Counted from the stretch's first letter, positions 26,046 to 35,955 are shown. The stretch is 64,000 nt of DNA from an uncultured Oscillospiraceae bacterium (GCA_910587645.1 CAJUNA010000013.1:66331-130330); one strand, 5' to 3'. The notes: generated from the letters alone by a model not told the origin. Numbers and translations: made by a program.

Positions 26046-27269
26046 CTATTCCACGGCCCGAAGCCCCTCCATAGTCTCCCGCAGCCGCTCCAGCAGCGCC
26101 TCCGGCAGAGGCAGCCGCTCTATTTCCGGCCCGTTTGCCGCCAGCCGGTTCCGCACGCCCATAAACACCCCGTCCAGGAACATGGACGAATACTGCCACT
26201 CCCCCCGCAGGCAGGCCAGCAGGCTCAGCGCCCCGGAGGACAGCGCAGGGGCCACATAGGGCTTGTACCCCAGCTTCCGCATATCCAAATTAGCGTGTTT
26301 GGTTTGCTCGGTCAGTTCCCGGGAGAGGGCGCCATCGTACCGCGCGATCGAGTTCGCCGCCACCAGCCCCTCGCCGTGGGGGCCAAAGACCCGCCCATCA
26401 TCAAGGAAGCCGGCATACCTGGGATCCCGCTGCGCGTAGTACTTCGCCCTGGCGTACATGACCCCCAGCCCGAACCCCCGCACCTGATGGGGGAAAAGCC
26501 CCAGGCAGTCCAGCACCCCGTCCGCATTTTGATTGCTTTCCACCAGCGCGGCGCGGCAGAGCTGGTCTACCGGGTCGCTGACCACGCAGAACATGCCTTG
26601 AAATTTCTGTTCCCGGGCCATCTTCCCATAGCTGGCCGCCAGCGGCCGGTTCAATTCATACTGCGCCATGCGCACATCGCCGCTTTTCACGGCGGTATCA
26701 GGCACAAACCGGGACGCGCAGAACAAGAACACGTCGCAGTCAAAAACCTCCTCCGGCTTCACAATATGAACCCTTGGGGATTCCACCGCAATCTGATTTA
26801 ACTCAAACTCCCACCGTTCCGGCACATTTTCCCGCAAATCGCAGATCCCCAGCGAGGACACCACGTCCCCGCCCATCAGCCGCAGCCCTATGGCCAGCGT
26901 ACTGCCCACGTCGCCAAGGGCCAGCAGGTTGACCCGGTAAGCTTTTTTCTTCAGCGGCAGTTCCAGCAATTCCTCCCACCTGGGATGCTCCCTGTTCACG
27001 GCCCTCACCCGCCCCCTGGCGGCGGCGCGGGCCAGTTCCTCCGGCAGCTCCGGCGCATCGTCCAAAACCGCCAGCGTCTCCGCGCCCTCCCGGCTGGAAA
27101 ACTGGGCGGGATGTGTCACGGCAAAGGTTTCCCGCCCGGCCAGCGGCGCCCTGCGGAACAGCCAGAGGACGTCCCCCCCGTCCGGCAGCGCATCCAGGGG
27201 CTTCCCGGGGAGCGGCGTCTCCCCGCACAATACATGGTTTTGAAACAAGGAATAAAACATACGCATCAC
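26046..27269 (-). CDS. Malate/lactate-dehydrogenase-like NAD-binding protein
   Basis: This 407-residue protein has a Rossmann nucleotide-binding segment (NLLALGDVGSTLAIGLRLMG) near residue 113 and a C-terminal half with FGLGVMYARAKYY and VFGPHGEGLVAANS, reminiscent of the substrate domain of malate/lactate dehydrogenases. An extra N-terminal domain of about 105 residues precedes the Rossmann part, which is not usual for LDH or MDH. The usual DxxR and catalytic His cannot be placed confidently, so the reaction is unknown. GTG 27269 overlaps the TGA of the giant upstream gene; ATG 27266 is an alternative. The tight coupling suggests both proteins work together. Confidence 0.7.
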   Translation of the reverse strand: MMRMFYSLFQNHVLCGETPLPGKPLDALPDGGDVLWLFRRAPLAGRETFAVTHPAQFSSREGAETLAVLDDAPELPEELARAAARGRVRAVNREHPRWEELLELPLKKKAYRVNLLALGDVGSTLAIGLRLMGGDVVSSLGICDLRENVPERWEFELNQIAVESPRVHIVKPEEVFDCDVFLFCASRFVPDTAVKSGDVRMAQYELNRPLAASYGKMAREQKFQGMFCVVSDPVDQLCRAALVESNQNADGVLDCLGLFPHQVRGFGLGVMYARAKYYAQRDPRYAGFLDDGRVFGPHGEGLVAANSIARYDGALSRELTEQTKHANLDMRKLGYKPYVAPALSSGALSLLACLRGEWQYSSMFLDGVFMGVRNRLAANGPEIERLPLPEALLERLRETMEGLRAVE

Positions 27270-30200
27270 CCAATCACAATTTTTACACTGGCCTGGAGCC
27301 GCTTGAGCATCTCGATATCGTTATCGAGATAGGCCGATGCGGCCCTGTTCAGGTCATAGGCCATACAGCTCCCCTTATCCGGGCAGAGGGGCAGGATCAC
27401 CGCTTCGCTCAACCGGCTGAGGGTCAGGTTTCTGGCAAACAGCGCCCGGTACTCCGTCTCCAGGGTCAGCAGGATATCCCTGGCGTTTTCCAGGCAGCAC
27501 AAGCTGAGGTGGTATGTGGAGCCATCGGCGCAGTCCTCGCTGAAATCCGGCGCGGCGTAAGGGAAAATCCGGTTCACCGCCGGCTGAAGCCCCCCGGCCA
27601 TCGGCTCGGGCCGCCGCACGGTGTCCCCGCCGATAAAGGGGTACAAAGTGGATTCCACAAACCGCATCCGCAGGTTGGGCAGATAGTACACGCTGTCAAT
27701 AGGATACCCCAACTGCTCCATCGTGTCCCGTCCCATGCCCGTCAGGTATCCTACCAATACCTGCCGCACAGCCGTCCCGGTTTCCGCCAGCAGCGGCGCA
27801 ATCCGGTGAATCCGCTTCCCATCGTGAAGCATATCGTCCACCAGGATGACCGGCCGGTCAAAGGCCCGGATGGTCCGCACCTGGTCCTCCAGGGGCGAAT
27901 AGAAGGGATAGGCTTCCACAGAGAACGTGGAAAGGTCCGGCTCGTACACCTTATCCGTGTGGAGGGTTTTGGTGACGGTATTCGGCACGGCCACCCCCCG
28001 CAGGATTTTCCCGAAGGGGACGCAGATGCACTCACCCAATACCCTCGGCTCAACAGGCTGGGGGGCCACGCCGTTGCAGGCGGCAATCCGCCGCAGCAGC
28101 CTTTGGTATACCACCCCTGCCGACATGGACAGCACCAGGCACCCGGGGTACAGCTCCGTCAGTGCCTTTTGCAGCTTCCTGTGGGCGGCGGCCACCGCCG
28201 AAAGCACCCGCGGATTCGCGTTCAGCGGCGCTTTGATCGTTGTTTCCACGTTCCGCGTAAGGACGATCGGCCTGCGCATATCCACCACCAGCAATTCCTG
28301 GTCACGGTCCCGGACCGGCGCCGGGACGAAGCCCTGCAAATCCATGACCTCCCGCACATACCCCACCGAAGCCTCGGCGGGACAGTACAGGGCGAAGGTA
28401 AACTCCTGCCGCAGGGCGGTGGTAAGCACCTCCGTCAAGAGGAACTGGCACAAATCCAGCTGCGCCGGGGATTTCGGCACATAGATGCCGCTGATGACCA
28501 GCACCCGCCCCCCGGTCTCCCGCCGGATGAAAGCGGAAAGCTGGGCATTCCCCAGCCTGGAAAAGAGCTGCTGGGACTCCAGGCAGCGGTAGCTGGCGAA
28601 GCCCAGGGCCGCGTCCCCCCGCCGCAGTACGCACAGGTGGTCGCCCAGCCTCCCCAAGGTTTCACACAGCCATTCAGGGTCGGGGTGGCCCGCCAGCACC
28701 GTCTGGCGCAGGGCGTCCCCCACGTCCTCCGACAGCGCCGCGTACCGCTGGAAATGCAGCTCATCCAACCGCAGCATCGGCTTATCCTGGGGTTCCCGGA
28801 GGTACAGCCCATGGCGGTAGATAAACTCCTGGGCCACCGGGTCGATCAGGTTAGAGATGTCCCGCCCCTGGTCGATGGCCTCCCGGATGCGGGTGGAGCT
28901 GATTTCCTCCAAATGGGTCGGCAGCTTCAGCTCCGTAACCCGTCCGGTAATGGCGCTGTAGTCATGGGGGTCAGCCCTGCCGCTCTGGTCCCTGCGGAAG
29001 ATGATGTGGTGGAAGGTGTGGATAGAATTTTCCTCCGGCTGTTTGCGGTAAGAGGACGCGTTTGCCACCACATCGCTCCCGGCAACGATAGAGACCTCCC
29101 GGTCTGGAAACGCCGCCCGCAGCGCGGCAAGATTTTCAGGATTAGCGATATTCACCGGGAAATTCTCCGGGAAGATATGCACATGGAACTGGTCCGCCGT
29201 AGAGATAGATGCCAGCCGCCGCCGCACCCGGTGGGGCTGCGTCTTTTTAGACCAGGAAAACTCGTCGATCGCCAGCAGCACCTCATACCCCAAATCCCGG
29301 ATCGCCTGGACGATGCCCTTGTGGGACAAGGTAAAGGGGTCGAAGGTTCCGGGGAAGAAGGCCACGGGCCTGGGTTCCTCAAACCGGAACCCGCCGTATA
29401 AAATATCCTGCTCAGTAAGGAACCGGTACACCCTGCCCAGCATGGCGGCGCGGTAGTAGAAGGTCAGCTCGTCCCCCTGGTCCTCCCGCAGGAGGGCCAG
29501 GATTTTCTTCAGCGTCAGGAGGAACGCCCTGCGCTTTTCATGGACGCCCAGGATCTCAGAGCCGAACACATTCCGCCCCAGGACGAACAGTGCTTCCTGC
29601 CGCACCTCGGCCCGGAAGCCCGCCAGCCCCTTGAGCAGCATGCCCAGCAGCCGCTCCCTGCGGCGGCGGTAGACCGCATCCTCTTCCGGGAAGCGGACAC
29701 GGTAGGCGTCATACTCCTCATAGACAACCCCCACAGTGTCCAAAGCGGCGGCGGCGACGCGGCTGTTGGAGGAGCAGAGGGAGTCGTCCAGCTCGCTGAG
29801 GATTTCCTCCATCTGCACCGGCGGCAGCCACAAGCAGAACCGCCCCAGGTAGCCCGGGATATATTTAGCGAACTCCTGCTGCCCGATTTCCAGCCCCCGG
29901 CACAATTCCACGGCCACCTCGTTGCGCTCCTCGGCGGACAGCAGCCCGGCGATAGACAGCAGGGCATTCCCCGCCGCGTGGCGGACGGTGACCCGGTCGC
30001 TGACCTTCACAAGGTTGGTCAAATGGGTCGCGATGTGGAGCAGGCTCCCCCCGCCGGACTGGGCGAGCTGGGCCAGCAGCCGGATATTGACCTCCTTCAA
30101 AATCCACGGCGTGGCGGTTTTCAGGTTGTCGAGGAAAATCTCCGACACCGCCTCCCTGGGCAGGAACAGGGAACCGCCCCGCCCGGCAACGTCCGACACG

Positions 30201-32074
30201 GCCTGCTCCCGCAGCAGCGCCAAGGTGCCGCAGCCGCTGCAGTTCACCTCCCGCAGGGCGTTGAGTAGCACGTCCTGGGTAGAGATGGCGGGGCGCAGGT
30301 AGTCCAGCAGCAGCACCGCCGCCGTGCGCACGGTGACATCCCGCCTCCCGGAGAGGGCCTGGGCAAAGGCCAGCAGGTCGTACCGCTGGGGGTCTGCCAG
30401 AACCTCCACCGGCAGGGCGGTCGCGGTCTCCAAAAGCTGGAAGGCGGTTTCATCCTCCAGCCGCTCGGGACGGCGGTAGTAGCGCAGGAATTCCCCCAAA
30501 AACAGGTTCCGCCGCTCCGCCGGGCATTTTTCCAGCAGGGAGTTGACCACCATTTTCAAGGTAAAGCTGATCCACCGCCGGTGCTGCGCCATCAGCTTCC
30601 GGTCAGGCCGGATCAGCTTATTCAGGTACAGCCTCCACTGGTCTAAATCCGCGTCCTCCCGCACATCGGGCGGGCAGTCCACAGGCGATTCCTTCGCATA
30701 CCCGGCGTGGAACCGGGCGATGATCTCACCCATGAGCGCCGCCGCCTGCCTCCGGATGTCCCCCTCCCGGTGCATCAGCAGCTCGTAGAGGAAGGCCAGG
30801 GTCTGCACCTTCTGAGAGCGGCTGAGGTAGACGGAATAGGACTCAAACACTCCCAAATAAGCCCGCAGCCGCCGCCAGTCGGTCTCGCCCCTGGCCTGCT
30901 CCAGCAGGCTGGCGAAGCTTCTCTGCCCAGTGAGCCGGCTCATAAGGGCCACATTATGCTCCACGCCCAGCATCCGCAACGCTTCCACGGCCTCCGGCGG
31001 CTCCATGAGGGCGGCGTCCCGCTGGGGGGCCGCCCCGGCGAACTGGCCGGAGAGGGAGGTGTCCACCCCCAGGCTCTCCATATACCGCTCAAAATCCCGC
31101 AGCTTGGCGTAAACAAAGGTATACCGGGTGCGTTTTTCGTTGGTAACGTTGTCCAGCTTGTTGAGGATGACATCGAAAGCTTCCGCCAGGGTAGAAACCT
31201 TCGTAATTTCCCGCCCGTCCGGACCCCGCTCCTGCTTCACCCGGAAGTCGGCGTAAATCAGCGCCAGGCTCTCCGCCGACAGGTAATCCAGCTCCAAATC
31301 CCAAACGGAGTGGTTGGCGGCCACGTAGCCGATATCCTCCATATGCCGCCGGAGGAACCACAGGTCGGTGTAGTAGTAATGGAGGTAGGGCACCCGTTCC
31401 CCCGCCCTGCATCCAAACTTTCCGATATCATGCCCCGCCGCGCTGGCGGACACCAGGGGCAGGTCGATGGGCACCCCCGCCCGTTTCAAGTCCCTGGCCG
31501 CACTGACGGCCACATGGTGAACCCCGGCAATATGCTCCAGGGTCCGCCAGGGGGTGGCCTCCAGCCCCAGGCGCATCATTTCATAGACGAACTCCCTGCG
31601 GTAAGAGCGCAAAAACTGCCGGTAGCTGTCCTGATGGGCGCTGCCCTCCAGCTCCTCCTCCCCCAGCAGGGTCAAATCCCACATCGGGTCCGGGGGCAGC
31701 ATATCCCGTTCCGCGTCAAAGAGGGCCTGGAGCAGGGCGAGGAAGAAGGACGCCCCCGCCCCATGGGCTTCCCGGCGGGGTTCAAAGGGCGCCTCCGGGA
31801 ACATGGACTTCCGGGCGAAGTCATAGGTAAAGGCCAGCCACCCCTCCTCCGGGCAGGGGGAGAGGGCGTCCAGCTCCTCCCGGCACAATTCCAGGACGGC
31901 GGCACAGGAAATCCGCGTACCATCAAAAAGCGGGGCGAACCGCTGTAAATAGTTTTCCTCCTCCAGCCATTGCCGCAGCAGGGAGCGGCAGGGGGCCAGG
32001 TATTTGACCGCCGGCTGGGCGGTTACCCGGCGCAGCAGGCTTCCGGCCATCTGCCGGATACGTTTTTTGTTCAT
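27266..32074 (-). CDS. Giant multidomain protein: HD, HEAT-like, NadD-like nucleotidyltransferase, PRTase-like
   Basis: This 1602-residue soluble protein joins several enzyme-like parts. Residues 180-330 form an HD-type domain (VHHVAV near 185, GHDIGK at 214-219, then ANHSVW and IYAD). Residues 425-895 are helical and repetitive, HEAT-like. Residues 902-1093 resemble NadD nucleotidyltransferases: FFPGTFDPFTLSHKG near 906 (an unusual SHKG in place of GH) and ISSTRIREAI near 1058. Residues 1100-1270 could be acetyltransferase-like. Residues 1280-1500 end in a phosphoribosyltransferase-like part with VILVDDMLHDGKRI near 1409. I choose ATG 32074 (TTGGAGG upstream) over TTG 32086. The combination suggests NAD-precursor or nucleotide chemistry; no characterised homologue is known to me. 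Confidence 0.75.
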   Translation of the reverse strand: MNKKRIRQMAGSLLRRVTAQPAVKYLAPCRSLLRQWLEEENYLQRFAPLFDGTRISCAAVLELCREELDALSPCPEEGWLAFTYDFARKSMFPEAPFEPRREAHGAGASFFLALLQALFDAERDMLPPDPMWDLTLLGEEELEGSAHQDSYRQFLRSYRREFVYEMMRLGLEATPWRTLEHIAGVHHVAVSAARDLKRAGVPIDLPLVSASAAGHDIGKFGCRAGERVPYLHYYYTDLWFLRRHMEDIGYVAANHSVWDLELDYLSAESLALIYADFRVKQERGPDGREITKVSTLAEAFDVILNKLDNVTNEKRTRYTFVYAKLRDFERYMESLGVDTSLSGQFAGAAPQRDAALMEPPEAVEALRMLGVEHNVALMSRLTGQRSFASLLEQARGETDWRRLRAYLGVFESYSVYLSRSQKVQTLAFLYELLMHREGDIRRQAAALMGEIIARFHAGYAKESPVDCPPDVREDADLDQWRLYLNKLIRPDRKLMAQHRRWISFTLKMVVNSLLEKCPAERRNLFLGEFLRYYRRPERLEDETAFQLLETATALPVEVLADPQRYDLLAFAQALSGRRDVTVRTAAVLLLDYLRPAISTQDVLLNALREVNCSGCGTLALLREQAVSDVAGRGGSLFLPREAVSEIFLDNLKTATPWILKEVNIRLLAQLAQSGGGSLLHIATHLTNLVKVSDRVTVRHAAGNALLSIAGLLSAEERNEVAVELCRGLEIGQQEFAKYIPGYLGRFCLWLPPVQMEEILSELDDSLCSSNSRVAAAALDTVGVVYEEYDAYRVRFPEEDAVYRRRRERLLGMLLKGLAGFRAEVRQEALFVLGRNVFGSEILGVHEKRRAFLLTLKKILALLREDQGDELTFYYRAAMLGRVYRFLTEQDILYGGFRFEEPRPVAFFPGTFDPFTLSHKGIVQAIRDLGYEVLLAIDEFSWSKKTQPHRVRRRLASISTADQFHVHIFPENFPVNIANPENLAALRAAFPDREVSIVAGSDVVANASSYRKQPEENSIHTFHHIIFRRDQSGRADPHDYSAITGRVTELKLPTHLEEISSTRIREAIDQGRDISNLIDPVAQEFIYRHGLYLREPQDKPMLRLDELHFQRYAALSEDVGDALRQTVLAGHPDPEWLCETLGRLGDHLCVLRRGDAALGFASYRCLESQQLFSRLGNAQLSAFIRRETGGRVLVISGIYVPKSPAQLDLCQFLLTEVLTTALRQEFTFALYCPAEASVGYVREVMDLQGFVPAPVRDRDQELLVVDMRRPIVLTRNVETTIKAPLNANPRVLSAVAAAHRKLQKALTELYPGCLVLSMSAGVVYQRLLRRIAACNGVAPQPVEPRVLGECICVPFGKILRGVAVPNTVTKTLHTDKVYEPDLSTFSVEAYPFYSPLEDQVRTIRAFDRPVILVDDMLHDGKRIHRIAPLLAETGTAVRQVLVGYLTGMGRDTMEQLGYPIDSVYYLPNLRMRFVESTLYPFIGGDTVRRPEPMAGGLQPAVNRIFPYAAPDFSEDCADGSTYHLSLCCLENARDILLTLETEYRALFARNLTLSRLSEAVILPLCPDKGSCMAYDLNRAASAYLDNDIEMLKRLQASVKIVIG

Positions 32075-32160
32075 GGCGTCCTCCAAAATTCAGTATCAGA
32101 AATGGGGGACGGGCGCGCTGCTGTCCCGCGGCGCGCCCGTTCTGCAAAACCGCCGGGCGG

Positions 32161-34386
32161 TTATTTTGTTCTCCTCACGATTTCCTGAATCGCCCGCAGC
32201 AGGGCCGGCACATCCAAGGGCTTTGCCAGATGGGCGTCCATTCCGGCGTCCAGGGACTTCTGCATATCGCTCTCAAACACATTGGCGGACAGGGCCACGA
32301 TAGGGACCGCGGCCCGCCCCGGCTCCGGCAGGGCGCGGATGGCCCGCGCGGCTTCCCACCCGTCCATCACCGGCATCTGGATGTCCATTAAGATGAGGTC
32401 GTAGGTCTCCGGCGGCGCGGCGCTGACCATTTCCACCGCCTCCTTCCCATCACCGGCGGTATCTACCGTAAAGCCGATATGGGTCAGGATGGCCATTTCG
32501 ATCTCCTGGTTGATAAGGTTATCCTCCACCAGGAGGATATGGCGGCAGAGGATGCTGGCGGGGCCGTCCTCCTCCGCCGGGACCGCTTCCCCGCAGGGCT
32601 GCAAGCGCAGGCGCAGGGTGACGGTAAAGGTGCTGCCCTCCCCCACGGCGCTCTGGACCTCGATGCTGCCGCCCAGCAGCTCCGCGATATTCCGCGCGAT
32701 GGTCAGGCCAAGCCCTACGCCGTGGATGCCGCTGAGGGTCGTGTTCCGCTCCCGGGTAAACGGTTCAAAAATCTGCTGGATAAACTCTTCCCCGATGCCG
32801 ATGCCCGTATCCTGCACCACGATCTGATAGACGGCGCAGCCGTTAGGCAGCTCCTCCCTCTCCACGGCGCTCAGGGAGACGCAGCCGCCAGCCTGGGTAT
32901 AGGTCACGGCGTTGTTGGCCAGGTACATCACCAATTGGTTCAGCTTTTCCCGGTCGCCGAACACCGCGTCATGAATGGTCTGGGTGCAGTCCATGGTAAA
33001 GGCCAGCCCTTTTTCCTCCGCCTGTGGCAGTAAGAAATCATACACCTCCGCCAAAATCTCCCGCAGGGAGCAAGGCTCCTCCTCCGCCCTGGCCTCGTTG
33101 GAATCCATCCAGGACAGCTTGAGCACCTTGTCGATCATATCCAGGAGCTGGCGGCTGCTGCCCTCGATGCGGTCCAGATAGCCGCCCAGGGCTTCCGGAT
33201 TGGCCAGGTTGTGCCGCGCCAGGGCGGTAAAGCCGAAAATCGCGTTCAGCGGCGTACGCATGTCATGGGACATATTGGACAGGAAGGTGTTTTTCGCCAC
33301 GATGGATGAGTTGGCGTTATTGAGCGCCTCCTCCAGCACCTGCTTCTGCTCCATCTCCATCTGAAGCTCCTCGTCCATCCGGCGGCAGCCCATGACGGCC
33401 TGGGACGCCCGGTCCTTCCGGCCCGCGTTGACGAAGCGGATCTGGAGATACCCCACCGCCCCGTCCTCCACCACCCGGTAATTGAGACAAAAGGTGGACT
33501 CGCCGCTGAGCCGCTGGCGGATATAGGCGGGATTGGTTTCCCGCTCCACCCTGGCCCGGTCGCTGGGATGGACCCAGGTCTGGACATAGACCGCCATGGC
33601 GGCGGCGTATTCCTGGGTGATATGGGGCTCGCCGAAAATGGGCCGGGTCCTGCCGCTGGTGCGGTAGGGCAGGATGGTGCCGCCGTCCAAGTCCACGTAG
33701 AAGATAGACTCGTAGTTAACGCTCAGCCCCTCGATCACTTCCAGCCGGCGCAGGTATTCCTGGTTGATCAGCTCCCGCTCCTTGTCGTATTCGTCAATCA
33801 GCTCCTGCCATTTCTGGTCGCTGGCTTCTTTTTCGTGAACCAGGCGGGCCTGTTCCCGCCGCGCCTGCTCCTTTTTCTCCGTGGCATCTACCAGAAATAC
33901 ATAAAAAATATCCCCCACGCTCTCACTGTGGGCAAAGTGGCCATAGTCCTCGATCCACCGCACGGCGCCGTCCCGCCGGATGGCCCGGTACTCCACGTAA
34001 TCCAGGTCAAAACGGCTGGAAGCGATCTGCCGCCGGATACTCTCCTGTACCTCGGGCAGGTCTTCCGGAACCACCATGCCCCGGAAAGAGTTCCCGGTCA
34101 GCAGCCGGAACTCCTCCATGCTCTCACACCCGTAAATCCGCTGCAAGCCCTGGTTGGCATAGAGGATATCTTCCCCGCCGTCCGCCCGGTAGATCAGGAA
34201 ACCTCCCGGCATTTCCTCCATAAAAGAGATAAAGTCTCTTGCCGCTTTGATCTCTGCCGCGGCGGGCAGAGCGCCGCTTTTCTGCGCAGACCCCGCCCCT
34301 AACTGCCCGGAAGCGGCCAAGTGGTTCTGGAAAAGGTCGATGAGGGTCAATATCTGTTCAATCATGGGATGGTCCCGTTTGCTCAT
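32161..34386 (-). CDS. Hybrid sensor histidine kinase/response regulator
   Basis: This 741-residue cytoplasmic-looking hybrid kinase has an N-terminal PAS-like domain (about 50-170: GGFLIYRADGGEDILY), a coiled linker, and a second sensor region near 220-340. The HisKA box FLSNMSHDMRTPLNAIFGF holds the phospho-His, and the HATPase has NQLVMYLANNAV and VVQDTGIGIG. The C-terminal receiver domain holds ILLVEDNLINQ, and the phospho-Asp in LILMDIQMPVMDG. No membrane segment is visible and no output domain follows the receiver, so signals must be passed to another protein. The start at ATG 34386 has GAAGG upstream. It precedes the giant gene by 86 bases, with two small hairpins between. Confidence 0.88.
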   Translation of the reverse strand: MSKRDHPMIEQILTLIDLFQNHLAASGQLGAGSAQKSGALPAAAEIKAARDFISFMEEMPGGFLIYRADGGEDILYANQGLQRIYGCESMEEFRLLTGNSFRGMVVPEDLPEVQESIRRQIASSRFDLDYVEYRAIRRDGAVRWIEDYGHFAHSESVGDIFYVFLVDATEKKEQARREQARLVHEKEASDQKWQELIDEYDKERELINQEYLRRLEVIEGLSVNYESIFYVDLDGGTILPYRTSGRTRPIFGEPHITQEYAAAMAVYVQTWVHPSDRARVERETNPAYIRQRLSGESTFCLNYRVVEDGAVGYLQIRFVNAGRKDRASQAVMGCRRMDEELQMEMEQKQVLEEALNNANSSIVAKNTFLSNMSHDMRTPLNAIFGFTALARHNLANPEALGGYLDRIEGSSRQLLDMIDKVLKLSWMDSNEARAEEEPCSLREILAEVYDFLLPQAEEKGLAFTMDCTQTIHDAVFGDREKLNQLVMYLANNAVTYTQAGGCVSLSAVEREELPNGCAVYQIVVQDTGIGIGEEFIQQIFEPFTRERNTTLSGIHGVGLGLTIARNIAELLGGSIEVQSAVGEGSTFTVTLRLRLQPCGEAVPAEEDGPASILCRHILLVEDNLINQEIEMAILTHIGFTVDTAGDGKEAVEMVSAAPPETYDLILMDIQMPVMDGWEAARAIRALPEPGRAAVPIVALSANVFESDMQKSLDAGMDAHLAKPLDVPALLRAIQEIVRRTK

Positions 34387-34586
34387 AACGGCCACCTTCT
34401 TTCTGCACGATATAGAGATTCTAGCACAAAGCCAGCCGTTTGTCACCACCCTCCCGTCCAAATTTTTCCCAATTTCACCAGATATCCGTCCCCTCTCCGG
34501 AACCGCAGGCGGCGGGGCAGGAGAGCAGGACCGCCTCCTATCACAAAAAAAACGGGAATTTTTCCTAAATTGTAACCGTTTTCCTC

Positions 34587-34615
34587 TTGCTTTTCCAGTG
34601 GGAATGGTGGATAAT
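34587..34615 (+). promoter_or_regulatory. Putative promoter of the polysaccharide deacetylase gene
   Basis: TTGCTT (34587-34592), a 17-base spacer and GATAAT (34610-34615) lie 38 bases before the start codon. The intergenic stretch back to the histidine kinase shows no other gene. Confidence 0.5.
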
Positions 34616-34652
34616 ATACCTTGTCAAATACCGTCGAAGGAAGTCCTTGCTT

Positions 34653-35909
34653 ATGAATCGTTTTTTTGCCGCCGCGCTGGCGTTCCTGCTCCTGCTCTCC
34701 TGCACCGCCTGCGTGGGGAGGGCCGCATCGCCCGAGGACTCCGGTCAGACGGAACCTTTGGAAGCCGCCGCGCCCCAGATCCCGGCGCCGGATCCGTCCG
34801 CCCCGTCTGCCCAGCCGGAGGAAGCACCGGCGGAGCAGCCTTACGTCCGCGTCATCGACCCGTCCAAGCCCATGGTGGCGCTCACCTTTGACGATGGGCC
34901 GGACGGAACCTGTTCGGACCGGATCCTGGACGTTTTAGAGGAAAACCACGCGCTGGCTACTTTTTTTGAGGTAGGCCGGAACGTTCTCGCCTGCCCGGAG
35001 CCGGTGGCGCGGATGGTGGAGATGGGCTGCGAGGTGGCAAGCCATTCTAACGCCCATAAAAACCTCAGCAAGCTGAAAAAGGCCACGCTGCTTAAAGACC
35101 TGGCTACGGCGGACGAGGCCTTTGCCGCCGCCGGGGCGGAAGTGCCCACCCTGGTCCGCCCACCCTATGGCGCGGTGAACAAGACGGTCAAGAACGCCAC
35201 AGGCCGCGCCATGATTACCTGGACGATTGATACTGAGGACTGGCGGAGCCGGGACGCCCAGACGGTGGCGGATTATGTTATGAATTACGGCGATCTGGAC
35301 GGGGAGATCATCCTGATGCACAGCATCTATGAGAGCACTGCGGACGCCACCGCGATCCTGGTGCCCTGGCTGGTGGAGCAGGGGTATCAGCTGGTCACGG
35401 TGACAGAACTGATGGCTTTCTATTACGGTGAGCTCCCCCAGCCGGATCACTTCTACGGCTACACCTATTTTGCCACCCATGGCCGCACGGACACGCCTAT
35501 TGAGCTGCCCAGCATGTTCCCTCCTGTAGAGGAACCCGCCCCGGAGGAAACGCCTGCGGAACCGGAACCCCTGCCGGAAGAAACCCAGCCATCAGAGCAG
35601 CCCACCGGATCCCCGGAGCCGGAAACGGAGGAGGACACGCCCAAGAAGCCGGCGCCCGTGGAGACGCCGGAGCCGCAGGAACTCCACGGGGAGGGTCTGA
35701 TGCCCGAGTGGCTGTGGCCCTCGGCGGTAACGTCCTATGTTAACGCCGCGCCCAAGCCGTCCCCTATTACCGCGACCCCCGCGATCGCTGCGGCGAAACG
35801 TACCGCGCCCAAGGAGGAGCCAGCCAAGCCCAAAGAGGAGCCAGCCGTGCCCCGGGAGAGCATTGGATCCAATACGTCTTTGCCGAATCCGGCTATATTT
35901 AGCCCTTAA
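34653..35909 (+). CDS. Lipoprotein polysaccharide deacetylase with Pro/Glu-rich tail
   Basis: This 418-residue protein starts with a lipoprotein signal (AALAFLLLLSCTAC), so it is probably anchored outside the membrane. A Pro-rich spacer follows, then a NodB deacetylase domain from about residue 68: MVALTFDDGPDG (catalytic Asp and metal Asp), SHSNAHKNL (metal His pair), RPPYG and ILMHS. These enzymes deacetylate peptidoglycan or other N-acetylated polysaccharides. The last 130 or so residues are a Pro/Glu/Thr-rich low-complexity tail, probably a wall-spanning or flexible region. ATG 34653 is preferred because it directly begins the signal; an upstream frame start at 34587 overlaps the promoter. 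Confidence 0.88.
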   Translation: MNRFFAAALAFLLLLSCTACVGRAASPEDSGQTEPLEAAAPQIPAPDPSAPSAQPEEAPAEQPYVRVIDPSKPMVALTFDDGPDGTCSDRILDVLEENHALATFFEVGRNVLACPEPVARMVEMGCEVASHSNAHKNLSKLKKATLLKDLATADEAFAAAGAEVPTLVRPPYGAVNKTVKNATGRAMITWTIDTEDWRSRDAQTVADYVMNYGDLDGEIILMHSIYESTADATAILVPWLVEQGYQLVTVTELMAFYYGELPQPDHFYGYTYFATHGRTDTPIELPSMFPPVEEPAPEETPAEPEPLPEETQPSEQPTGSPEPETEEDTPKKPAPVETPEPQELHGEGLMPEWLWPSAVTSYVNAAPKPSPITATPAIAAAKRTAPKEEPAKPKEEPAVPRESIGSNTSLPNPAIFSP

Positions 35910-35919
35910 ATCAAAAACA

Positions 35920-35955
35920 GAGAGTATTACTATGTTTGGTTAGTACTCTCCGTTT
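35920..35955 (+). terminator. Terminator after the deacetylase gene
   Basis: A 10-bp stem, GAGAGTATTA with TAGTACTCTC (one wobble), is followed by CGTTTTTGGTTTTATT on the plus strand, ten bases after the stop codon. Confidence 0.75.

Noticed and set aside
27113..29401. Long plus-strand open frame of 762 codons opposite the giant gene
   Set aside because: It mirrors the coding strand of the giant protein, has low-complexity His/Arg/Gln/Pro composition and no ribosome site. The same holds for long opposite-strand frames at 6554-8158, 22928-24988, 30707-31948 and 5447-6553.
32109..32140. Hairpin between the histidine kinase and the giant gene as a terminator
   Set aside because: The 10-bp GC stem has no T-run on the minus strand. 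A smaller AACCGCC/GGCGGTT stem at the kinase stop has only TTTT, so it is too weak to call.
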